NCBI RefSeq assembly: GCF_902729435.1
Contig: NZ_CACVCG010000061.1
Span: 1 to 33,005 of the forward strand
DNA length: 33,005 nucleotides
Direction of reading: 5' to 3'
Source: Magnetospirillum sp. UT-4
GTDB lineage: Bacteria; Pseudomonadota; Alphaproteobacteria; Rhodospirillales; Magnetospirillaceae
The position numbers and the translations under genes were made by a program. Positions 19,478 to 24,849 of this stretch are shown here, piece by piece (position 1 is the stretch's first letter; the number at the start of each line of letters is the position of its first letter). Below the pieces are notes generated by a model. That model did not search any database. It saw only the letters and a list, made by a program, of their open reading frames with translations, and was not told the DNA's origin.

Positions 19478-19870
19478 ATGCAGGACGTCGCCAGTTCGCG
19501 CCGCAAGGTGTTCGCCGCCGGCACCCGGATCTTCGCCGAGGGCGAGCCGGGGCACGAGGCCTATGTGGTCGAATACGGCCGCGTCGCCGTGTTCAAGACG
19601 GTGAAGGGCAAGCCGGTGCCGCTGGGCACCGTGGTCCAGGGCGGCATCTTCGGCGAGATGGCGCTGATCGACGACCAGCCGCGCATGGCCTCGGCCCAGG
19701 CCGAGGAGGAGACCGCCTGCGTGGTGATCGGCAAGGACCGCCTGACCGCCCAGCTGCACCAGGCGCCCGAGGCGGTGCAGGCGGTGGTCGGCGCGTTGCT
19801 GGGCAACATCCGCCTGATGGGCGCCGAACTGGCCGAGGCGCGGGTGGTGCTGGCCGAGGACCGGCCGTGA
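19478..19870 (+). CDS. Stand-alone cyclic-nucleotide-binding domain protein (Crp-like, no HTH)
   Basis: The 130-aa protein is a single cNMP-binding beta-barrel. FAAGTRIFAEGEPGHEAYVVEYGRVAVF opens the fold and the phosphate-binding cassette reads FGEMALIDDQPRMASAQA, with the Glu and Arg expected to hold the cyclic nucleotide. The C-terminal helix ends shortly after, so no DNA-binding domain exists. GGGGAG upstream supports the ATG at 19478. The last codons overlap the GTG start of the next gene (GTGA), implying coupling. It is likely a small sensor or adaptor; the partner is unknown. Confidence 0.85.
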   Translation: MQDVASSRRKVFAAGTRIFAEGEPGHEAYVVEYGRVAVFKTVKGKPVPLGTVVQGGIFGEMALIDDQPRMASAQAEEETACVVIGKDRLTAQLHQAPEAVQAVVGALLGNIRLMGAELAEARVVLAEDRP

Positions 19871-20238
19871 TCGCGCGCCGCGCCCTGCTGCTGGCCGCCG
19901 CCCTGCTGCCCCTGGCCGCCGGCCCCGCCGCCGCCGCCAGCAAGGGCGGCCCCGCCTATGCCAAGATCGGCTCCATCGTGGTCGAGTTCTGGGACCAGAA
20001 CGGCCTGTTCCACGTGGTCAACGCCGACCTCACCGCCGTTCTGATCTCGCCCGAGGCCAAGCTGGACAAGCGCATCGCCGAGAAGATCACCCACGCGCTG
20101 TCCGCCATGTCGTGGGAGGAATTCTCGACCGGCAACCCGGCCTCGACCCTGAAGGCCATCGCGCTCGACATCGTGCGCAAGGAACCCGGCGGCGAGCTGG
20201 TGGCGGAAGTGCTGGTGGTCAAGCTGATGCTGCGCTGA
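19867..20238 (+). CDS. Small secreted or membrane-anchored protein, weakly FliL-like
   Basis: The 123-aa product begins with a hydrophobic signal sequence (IARRALLLAAALLPLAAGPAAAA). The rest, YAKIGSIVVEFWDQNGLFHVVNADLTAVL followed by a helix (LDKRIAEKITHALSAMSWEEF) and a closing strand LVAEVLVVKLMLR, follows the secondary-structure order of the periplasmic FliL domain, including a helix with a Glu-Glu pair and an elongated last strand. Sequence identity to FliL is weak, so this is an inference. The GTG start overlaps the upstream stop. The accessory island begins 20 bases downstream. Confidence 0.6.
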   Translation: MIARRALLLAAALLPLAAGPAAAASKGGPAYAKIGSIVVEFWDQNGLFHVVNADLTAVLISPEAKLDKRIAEKITHALSAMSWEEFSTGNPASTLKAIALDIVRKEPGGELVAEVLVVKLMLR

Positions 20239-20257
20239 GGGGTCGGCCGACACGGAC

Positions 20258-20300
20258 GTCCCGCATCTATTTTCCCTCGGTGCTGTGGTATCCTTCGGAC
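20258..20300 (+). promoter_or_regulatory. Conserved leader of island unit 0 (junction decamer plus putative promoter)
   Basis: GTCCCGCATC (20258-20267) followed by TTCCCTCGG, CTGTGGTATCC and the ATG aligns with the leaders before the genes at 20968 and 22096. No Shine-Dalgarno sequence is present. TATCCT ends 6 bases before the start codon, so if it is a -10 element the transcript would be leaderless. Similarity continues into the signal-peptide codons. Confidence 0.5.
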
Positions 20301-20807
20301 ATGACCAAGCTTTGGTTGTTCCTGTTCTGGATTTCGGTGGCGGCGGCAATGACACTTGCCGTCCCTGGTGCCGCGCATGCCGATGACATGCTGAAGGGGT
20401 TTGAAGGTGTTCGGTCCATGACCCGGACACATGCCGACAGCCAATGCATCGGGACGCCGCGAACACCACTATGCGCCGTTGAGACGCTGCTGGGGTGCTG
20501 GGCAAAAAAGGTCCCCGCCTTCTGCGACATGGTTTGGGATTTCAACCAAGTTTCTGAGGATGAAGAGCAATCATATTATTACAAATTCCGCTCAGCAAAG
20601 GTGTTGGAGCTGTCTGACTACGGGCCAATGGGGCGCATGGACATTTCTGTTCCAGGTGATGTTTTATTGATTTTGGATGAGTATTCCTGCGTAGACGGGT
20701 ATTGCCGTTTCCCCTATTTCGACGGGACAGAATGGATCCTTCGCAAGGACGGCGACAACTGGCGTGTACTTTATTATTCGTCAGAAGGGGCGGAGGACGA
20801 TGATTGA
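20301..20807 (+). CDS. Secreted Cys-rich protein of unknown family, putative orphan immunity protein
   Basis: The 168-aa protein has a signal peptide (MTKLWLFLFWISVAAAMTLA, cleavage likely after AHA) and six cysteines in the mature part (SQCIGT, PLCAVETLLGCW, AFCDM, SCVDGYCRF), consistent with periplasmic disulfides. The body beyond the signal peptide does not resemble the two paralogues downstream and I do not recognise the family. Its codon use and AT-richer composition (for example VLYYSS and YYYKFRS coded with many AT-ending codons) differ from the surrounding high-GC genes, a sign of transfer. The start and leader are shared with those paralogues. By position it would protect against the toxin tail at 20842-20937; this is inferred. 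Confidence 0.7.
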   Translation: MTKLWLFLFWISVAAAMTLAVPGAAHADDMLKGFEGVRSMTRTHADSQCIGTPRTPLCAVETLLGCWAKKVPAFCDMVWDFNQVSEDEEQSYYYKFRSAKVLELSDYGPMGRMDISVPGDVLLILDEYSCVDGYCRFPYFDGTEWILRKDGDNWRVLYYSSEGAEDDD

Positions 20808-20814
20808 GGGGAGT

Positions 20815-20844
20815 TAGGTGGGGGCTTTCACTGACCCCCACCTA
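20815..20844. terminator. Perfect hairpin at the convergent 3' ends of unit 0
   Basis: TAGGTGGGGG (20815-20824) pairs perfectly with CCCCCACCTA (20835-20844) around a 10-base loop. The arm on the right includes the TAG stop of the minus-strand tail. There is no T-tract, but the position between facing ends suggests a bidirectional terminator. Confidence 0.6.
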
Positions 20845-20937
20845 TCCATCTCTTATTTCCTGCGCCGCTTCGACCCGGGCGCCGAGGATCGCCAAGGGGG
20901 TGCCGTCGCCGTCCTTTGGCGAAACGTACCGCATCAA
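20842..20937 (-). pseudogene. Remnant of a displaced toxin C-terminal tail (different from the resident toxin)
   Basis: Read on the minus strand from a TTG at 20937, the frame gives a protein-like 30-codon stretch after the TTG: MRYVSPKDGDGTP, then LAILGARVEAAQEIRDG and a stop. Its first codons, ATG CGG TAC, align in frame with ACG CGG GAC (Thr-Arg-Asp) of the toxin at 23190 and of the orphan tail at 22062, exactly 1128 bases apart for the latter. Composition is host-like, unlike the gene it faces. It has no catalytic residues I can name. It is short, so the coding origin is an inference from position, frame and junction. Confidence 0.5.
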
Positions 20938-20967
20938 CCTTCCCTCGGTACTGTGATATCTTTAGCC
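20938..20967 (+). promoter_or_regulatory. Conserved leader of island unit A
   Basis: TTCCCTCGG and CTGTGATATCTTTAGCC precede the ATG directly. An extended -10-like TGTGATATCTT ends about 5 bases before the ATG and no ribosome-binding site is visible, which would fit a leaderless transcript. The block is shared with the genes at 20301 and 22096. Confidence 0.5.
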
Positions 20968-21789
20968 ATGGTCAAGCTTCGGTTGGTCCTGTTCGGGATT
21001 TTGGCGGCGGGTCTGGCGGGCAACACGCCCGCAAGGGGCGCCGAAGCGGAGTTGACGTACAAAATCGCCTGCCCGCCCACATGGCCGGGGCCGGGAAAGC
21101 CGCTGCCGTTGAGTTACAACGACGTCTGGATCGACTGGACCTTTTCGACCACCGGGGACATCCCCTTGATAGACGACCTATCGAATACCAGGCCGGGGAC
21201 CATCCAGATGGATTGCGCCTACGGGCCGGAAAAATATAGGTCCTGGCGCAGGGTCACGCTGAAGGTTCCCGGTTCCGTCCGGAAATGCACGTCGGAGCAA
21301 ATTCCGGGAAGTTGGCGGCACAAGGTTCCTTTTACGTGCGAAACCAGGCCTGAGCCCGACCGTGCCCTCGGAGAGGTGGCCTGGCAGGTCGCCGCGCCGG
21401 TCAGCGTCGAACTGCGGCTGTTCGGCATCGGTCTCGACATGACGGCTGGTCAGATTCGCGATTTCGCCGCACGCGACGGCTATAATTTGGACGAGGAGGC
21501 GGGCCGGCTGGTTCTGGTGCGGCCGGGACGGCGGTTCGAGATCGCTTTTTGGGGTGACACGGAGCGGCCCCGCGAGATCGTCCTGGTGTCCGATGATTAT
21601 GACGGCTTAGGCAATGCAGTCTATGCGTTCGGGTTCGATTTCAAGCTCAGGACACTGCATTTCATTCCCCCCAATATCGGCATCAGCAAGTGGCAATGGT
21701 TTTCACCGGACCGAAGAACGGTCCTGGAGTATTGGCCGCCCGTCCAGGAGGGCGAGCGACCGTCTCTGCACTTGATCGATCAGCGATGA
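20968..21789 (+). CDS. Putative periplasmic immunity protein, copy A
   Basis: The 273-aa product has a signal peptide ending ARGAEA (about residue 25) and four mature cysteines (KIACPP, QMDCAYG, VRKCTSE, PFTCETR), so it is expected in the periplasm with disulfides. No known domain is recognised. It is about 80 percent identical by eye to copy B at 22096, with the differences concentrated in two patches: about residues 53-77 and about 229-255. The gene faces the orphan amidase tail, with stop codons 3 bases apart. The role as an immunity protein against the peptidoglycan amidase is inferred from export, pairing and duplication. Confidence 0.75.
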   Translation: MVKLRLVLFGILAAGLAGNTPARGAEAELTYKIACPPTWPGPGKPLPLSYNDVWIDWTFSTTGDIPLIDDLSNTRPGTIQMDCAYGPEKYRSWRRVTLKVPGSVRKCTSEQIPGSWRHKVPFTCETRPEPDRALGEVAWQVAAPVSVELRLFGIGLDMTAGQIRDFAARDGYNLDEEAGRLVLVRPGRRFEIAFWGDTERPREIVLVSDDYDGLGNAVYAFGFDFKLRTLHFIPPNIGISKWQWFSPDRRTVLEYWPPVQEGERPSLHLIDQR

Positions 21790-21792
21790 ACG

Positions 21793-22063
21793 TCACCGGC
21801 GCTGGATGATCCGGTAATTACCCGGAGAAACGGGCCTGACCTCGGCGGGCTTTTCACCTCTGCCGGGGCGGCTGGAGACGGGGCCGGAATTCTGGTCGAG
21901 AATCTTTATCTGGCCGGTTCCCTTGTCCCATTCCACGAAAATTCCGGCGTGATTGCCGCTCGGCTTGCTGGGGGAGTTGCCGTTCTTGTCCCAGCCGGTG
22001 GCGATGGGCGTGCCGGGCTTGGTGTCGGGTCCCACCAGGTCGCCCGCCTTCCAGTCCCGCGTC
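21793..22063 (-). pseudogene. Orphan C-terminal tail of the BPSL0067-like amidase toxin
   Basis: This 89-codon fragment matches residues 270-358 of the toxin at 22921-23997 with two substitutions visible (Tyr299 to Ser, Asp351 to Asn). It retains the catalytic His in GNHAGIF and the DQNSG region but lacks the catalytic Cys and everything before the junction. The homology ends exactly where the leader of copy B begins. A TTG at 22065 could open the frame, but no ribosome-binding site is seen, so it is probably silent and serves, if at all, as a recombination donor. Confidence 0.85.
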
Positions 22064-22065
22064 AA

Positions 22066-22095
22066 CTTTCCCTCGGAACTATGATATCTTTAGCC
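22066..22095 (+). promoter_or_regulatory. Conserved leader of island unit B
   Basis: TTTCCCTCGG and CTATGATATCTTTAGCC immediately before the ATG match the leaders at 20258-20300 and 20938-20967. The TATCTT element is 5 bases from the ATG and there is no Shine-Dalgarno sequence, again fitting leaderless transcription. Confidence 0.5.
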
Positions 22096-22917
22096 ATGGT
22101 CAAGCTTCGGTTGTTCCTGTTCGGGATTTTGGCGGCGGGTCTGGCGGGCAACACGCCCGCAAGGGGCGCCGAAGCGGAGTTGACGTACAAAATCGCCTGC
22201 CCGCCCACATGGCCGGGGCCGGGAAAGCCGCTGCCGTTGAGTTACAACAGCGTCTGGGTCGATTGGAGCATGGTGGCGAACGGCGACATCCCCTGGATCG
22301 ACGATTTGTCGGATACCAAGCCGGGTTCAGTCCAAATGGATTGCGCCTACGGGCCGGAAAAATATAGGTCCTGGCGCAGGGTCACGCTGAAGGTTCCCGG
22401 TTCCGTCCGGAAATGCACGTCGGAGAAAATTCCGGGAAGCTGGCGGCACAAGGTTCCTTTTACGTGCGAAACCAGGCCTGAGCCCGACCGTGCCCTCGGA
22501 GAGGTGGCCTGGCAGGTCGCCGCGCCCGTCAGCGTGGAACTGCGGCTGTTCGGCATCGGTCTCGACATGACGGCTGGTCAGATTCGCGACTTCGCCGCAC
22601 GCGACGGCTATGATTTGGACGAGGAGGCGGGCCGGCTGGTTCTGGTGCGGCCGGGACGGCGGTTCGAGATCGCTTTTTGGGGTGACACGGAGCGGCCCCG
22701 CGAGATCGTCCTGGTGTCCGATGATTATGACGACGCAGGCAGTGCAGTCTATGCGTTCGGGTTCGATTTCAGGCACAGGGTCCTGCATCAGGCGTCGCCG
22801 AATAGCTTTTTCTTCAAGCTGCAATGGTTTTCGCCAGACCAAATGACGGTGTTGGAGTATTGGCCGCCCATCCATAAGGACGAGCGGCCGTCTCTGCACC
22901 TGATTGATCGGCGATGA
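22096..22917 (+). CDS. Putative periplasmic immunity protein, copy B (partner of the resident toxin)
   Basis: The 273-aa paralogue of copy A has the same signal peptide and the same four cysteines. It differs mainly in two patches: NSVWVDWSMVANGDIPWIDDL versus NDVWIDWTFSTTGDIPLIDDL, and the HQASPNSFFFKLQWF region near the C-terminus. Between them the two proteins are nearly identical. It faces the full toxin gene with stops 3 bases apart, so it is the best candidate for the cognate immunity protein. Expression from its own constitutive-looking leader, separate from the SOS promoter of the toxin, would fit a need for standing protection. The function is inferred and no family is recognised. 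Confidence 0.75.
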   Translation: MVKLRLFLFGILAAGLAGNTPARGAEAELTYKIACPPTWPGPGKPLPLSYNSVWVDWSMVANGDIPWIDDLSDTKPGSVQMDCAYGPEKYRSWRRVTLKVPGSVRKCTSEKIPGSWRHKVPFTCETRPEPDRALGEVAWQVAAPVSVELRLFGIGLDMTAGQIRDFAARDGYDLDEEAGRLVLVRPGRRFEIAFWGDTERPREIVLVSDDYDDAGSAVYAFGFDFRHRVLHQASPNSFFFKLQWFSPDQMTVLEYWPPIHKDERPSLHLIDRR

Positions 22918-22920
22918 CAG

Positions 22921-23997
22921 TCACCGGCGCTGGATGATGCGGTAGTCACCGGGGGAAACAGGCCTGACCTCGGCGGGCTTTTCACCTCTGCCGGGGCGGC
23001 TGGAGACGGGGCCGGAATTCTGGTCGAGAATCTTTATCTGGCCGGTTCCCTTATCCCATTCCACGAAAATTCCGGCGTGATTGCCGCTCGGCTTGCTGGG
23101 GTAGTTGCCGTTCTTGTCCCAGCCGGTGGCGATGGGCGTGCCGGGCTTGGTGTCGGGTCCCACCAGGTCGCCCGCCTTCCAGTCCCGCGTCGGCCCCAGT
23201 TCGGGCACGGCGGCCTTGACCAGGGCGACGCATTCCTTGCTGCCCTTGTCCGCACCGGCCGAAAGCCATCCACCTTGTGCGGCGGCCTTCTCCAACAGCG
23301 CATCGACCGAGTCCTTCGCCTGCAGGGGCGATGGAGACGACGACGAATCCTGGGCCGGCGGCTGGGACCCGTCCGCGATCTGCGGACCGAGGCCCTCCGG
23401 ACCGGACCCGATCTCGCCGGGTGCCTGATCCCCCGGTGCGGGGGGCTGGCCGTCTTCGCCGCCCCCGTCCGCCGGCGGCGCCGTGTCGCCGCCGCCGTCT
23501 CCACCCTCGCCGTCTCCGCCATCGCCGCCGGCACTGCCTTTGTCGGCCATAAGCTGCACGTAGTCGGGCTGGTTGGTACGCTCCGGCATCGGCATCGGCT
23601 TGCCTTCCATGCCCTTTTTCAACAGAAAGTTCTGGGTGTCTTTGGGCGCAGGCCCGTCCCCCGCACCGCCCATGCCGGGGGGCGGCGGTTCGCGGTCGTG
23701 GGCTTCGACCATCACCGGCACGCCATCGACCATGCGGGTATGGGCGCGCACATGCACCGGTCCGCCCTGGGCCACCAGCGTGCCGTCCGACGCATAGATG
23801 TGGCCGTCCGGCCCCTGGTGGCGCGGCAGCGCGTCGGTATGGTCGCCGCGCATGGTCTCGTCCGGGTACAGGGTGGCCCAGCCGCGCGACACCATGTCGC
23901 GCCAGGATTGCGATTCCGGATGGCGGGACTTGTAGTAGCGCGGGTCGCTGACCGCCTTGCGCAGGTTCTTCTCGGTCAGGGGGAAGGGGAACGTCAT
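22921..23997 (-). CDS. Putative antibacterial effector with C-terminal BPSL0067-like peptidoglycan amidase domain
   Basis: The 358-aa protein has no signal peptide. Residues 1-145 form an N-terminal region with DPRYYKSRHPESQSWRDMVSRGWATLYPDE and VHVRAHTRMVDGVPVMVEAHDREPPPPG, which looks like a trafficking or structural module I cannot name. Residues 150-230 are a Gly/Asp/Pro/Ser-rich linker. The C-terminal domain (about 232-358) carries ECVALVK (Cys256), TPIATGWDKNGNYP, SGNHAGIF (His307) and ILDQNSG (Asp325), the order found in BPSL0067-family NlpC/P60-like enzymes expected to cleave peptidoglycan peptide bonds. AAAGGAG lies 7 bases before the ATG. Delivery would need a secretion machine (for example type VI secretion or a phage-tail-like device) not encoded here. 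The SOS promoter upstream supports an effector or bacteriocin-like role. Enzymatic class likely; target and delivery inferred. Confidence 0.75.
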   Translation of the reverse strand: MTFPFPLTEKNLRKAVSDPRYYKSRHPESQSWRDMVSRGWATLYPDETMRGDHTDALPRHQGPDGHIYASDGTLVAQGGPVHVRAHTRMVDGVPVMVEAHDREPPPPGMGGAGDGPAPKDTQNFLLKKGMEGKPMPMPERTNQPDYVQLMADKGSAGGDGGDGEGGDGGGDTAPPADGGGEDGQPPAPGDQAPGEIGSGPEGLGPQIADGSQPPAQDSSSSPSPLQAKDSVDALLEKAAAQGGWLSAGADKGSKECVALVKAAVPELGPTRDWKAGDLVGPDTKPGTPIATGWDKNGNYPSKPSGNHAGIFVEWDKGTGQIKILDQNSGPVSSRPGRGEKPAEVRPVSPGDYRIIQRR

Positions 23998-24037
23998 GGC
24001 AGGCTCCTTTCGGGGAGCATCGGCCCCGGGACGGGTT

Positions 24038-24079
24038 GGAAAAACAAAACGCCCGGCACCGCTGGCGCGGTCCGGGCGT
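24038..24079 (-). terminator. Strong intrinsic terminator in the toxin leader (attenuator-like)
   Basis: On the minus strand the stem of 24067-24079 with 24049-24062 (one bulged base, TGGC/GCCA loop) is followed by GTTTTGTTTTT. It lies about 20 bases downstream of the predicted transcription start of the SOS promoter and 40 bases before the toxin ATG. It may end readthrough from the DUF1538-PII operon, attenuate the toxin transcript, or both. Confidence 0.85.
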
Positions 24080-24100
24080 GGTCGTGGTGATGCCGATCCC

Positions 24101-24129
24101 TATTTAGAACATAAAGAGAACAATGTCAA
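24101..24129 (-). promoter_or_regulatory. Near-consensus sigma-70 promoter of the toxin gene
   Basis: On the minus strand TTGACA (24129-24124) is separated by exactly 17 bases from TAAATA (24106-24101). The spacer contains the LexA box. The predicted start is near 24094, giving a leader of about 97 bases to the toxin ATG at 23997. Confidence 0.85.
24107..24121 (+). promoter_or_regulatory. LexA (SOS) operator, GAAC-N7-GAAC
   Basis: GAACATAAAGAGAAC is an exact match to the direct-repeat LexA box described for alphaproteobacteria (GAACN7GAAC; GTTCN7GTTC on the other strand). It lies between the -35 and -10 of the toxin promoter, where bound LexA would block RNA polymerase. Confidence 0.85.
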
Positions 24130-24155
24130 GGAAATCCCGTATTTCCGTTACTCCC

Positions 24156-24500
24156 TCACCCCGCCTCCAGCGTTCCCTCCGGCATGACGAAGGGGTGGGC
24201 GGCGGTGACGTCGATGATGTTGATGACGCCGCGGCCGGGCTGGTCCATCTCCAGCTGCAGCCAGCAGAATTCCATGATCTCGGCGGTGCGCTCGGCCGGC
24301 ACCAGGATGAAGATCTCCTCGTTCTCGACGAAGCGGGCGATGCGGCCGCGGGTGCGGGTGTGGTCGGCGGCGGCGCGGCGCGCGCCGGTGTAGAAGACGT
24401 TCCAGATGTCCTTCTCGCGCGCCAGCCGCGACAGGAAGGGGCGCGACGCGCCGCCGAACACCACGCAGTGGATCAGGCGCCAGGCCTCAGCGCTCGCCAA
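24156..24500 (-). CDS. Second PII-like protein of the DUF1538 operon
   Basis: The 114-aa protein has the ferredoxin-like strand-helix-strand pattern of PII relatives: WRLIHCVVFGG, then a helix (RPFLSRLAREKDIWNVFYT), a loop rich in Ala and Arg (GARRAAADHTRTRGRIARF) at the T-loop position, ENEEIFILVPAERTAEIMEF, and INIIDVTAAH. It lacks the canonical uridylylation Tyr of GlnB. The start is a TTG at 24500: GGAG stands 7 bases before it and the first strand would be lost with any later start. It overlaps the preceding PII-like gene by 14 bases. It probably modulates the membrane protein encoded upstream. Confidence 0.75.
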   Translation of the reverse strand: MASAEAWRLIHCVVFGGASRPFLSRLAREKDIWNVFYTGARRAAADHTRTRGRIARFVENEEIFILVPAERTAEIMEFCWLQLEMDQPGRGVINIIDVTAAHPFVMPEGTLEAG

Positions 24501-24849
24501 CGATCTTCTCCAGGATGTCGGGCGGGATGTGGGTGGCCGCCTTCTCCACCGGGGTGACGTAGATGAAGCCCATGCCGGGAGTGTCCAGCTTGCCGGCCAG
24601 GAACATGCGCTCGAACACGAAGTTCAGCTGCTCGCGGCTGACGGCGATGGTCACCACCTCCTTCTCGGCGTTCACCGCGATGGACCACAGGCCCAGCTTC
24701 TCGCGCAGGCCGGTGCCGCGGGCGTAGTGGATGGTGGCGCCCTCGGCGCCGGCCTCGATGGCGGCCTGGACCACCGCGTCGGCGCGGCCGCGCTGGACGA
24801 TGCAGGTGATCAGGTGGACGTCGGTGAGAATGGGGATGGTCAGGCTCAT
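24487..24849 (-). CDS. PII-family (GlnB-like) regulatory protein
   Basis: The 120-aa protein has a PII fold: DVHLITCIVQRGRADAVVQAAIEAGAEGATIHYARGTG at the N-terminus, a short T-loop segment (REKLGLWSIAVNAEKEVV) and VTIAVSREQLNFVFERMF, then MGFIYVTPVEKAATHIP. It is not a GlnB/GlnK orthologue, as the T-loop sequence differs. The ATG overlaps the DUF1538 stop (ATGA), implying tight coupling. In such arrangements PII-like proteins usually bind a nucleotide and gate the neighbouring transporter; here that is inferred. Confidence 0.85.
   Translation of the reverse strand: MSLTIPILTDVHLITCIVQRGRADAVVQAAIEAGAEGATIHYARGTGLREKLGLWSIAVNAEKEVVTIAVSREQLNFVFERMFLAGKLDTPGMGFIYVTPVEKAATHIPPDILEKIVGER

Larger units (their letters stand above)
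20936..22063. repeat. Tandem duplication, unit A (1128 bp)
   Basis: This unit holds the leader, the secreted-protein gene 20968-21789 and the 3' part of the toxin gene 21793-22063. It repeats directly as 22064-23191: starts, stops and junctions are all offset by exactly 1128 bases. Long stretches are identical, interrupted by two clearly divergent patches inside the secreted-protein gene. The left edge is blurred because the decamer before it (20926-20935) also matches 22054-22063 at 8 of 10 positions. Confidence 0.9.
22064..23191. repeat. Tandem duplication, unit B (1128 bp)
   Basis: The second copy of the 1128-bp unit contains the leader, the gene 22096-22917 and toxin codons 270-358 plus stop. 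In this copy the toxin part is continuous with the full-length gene. The duplication ends inside the codon before Thr270 of the toxin. Confidence 0.9.

Noticed and set aside
24077-24155. A leader peptide or small gene in front of the toxin
   Set aside because: No ATG or GTG with a ribosome-binding site precedes the terminator in the minus-strand leader.
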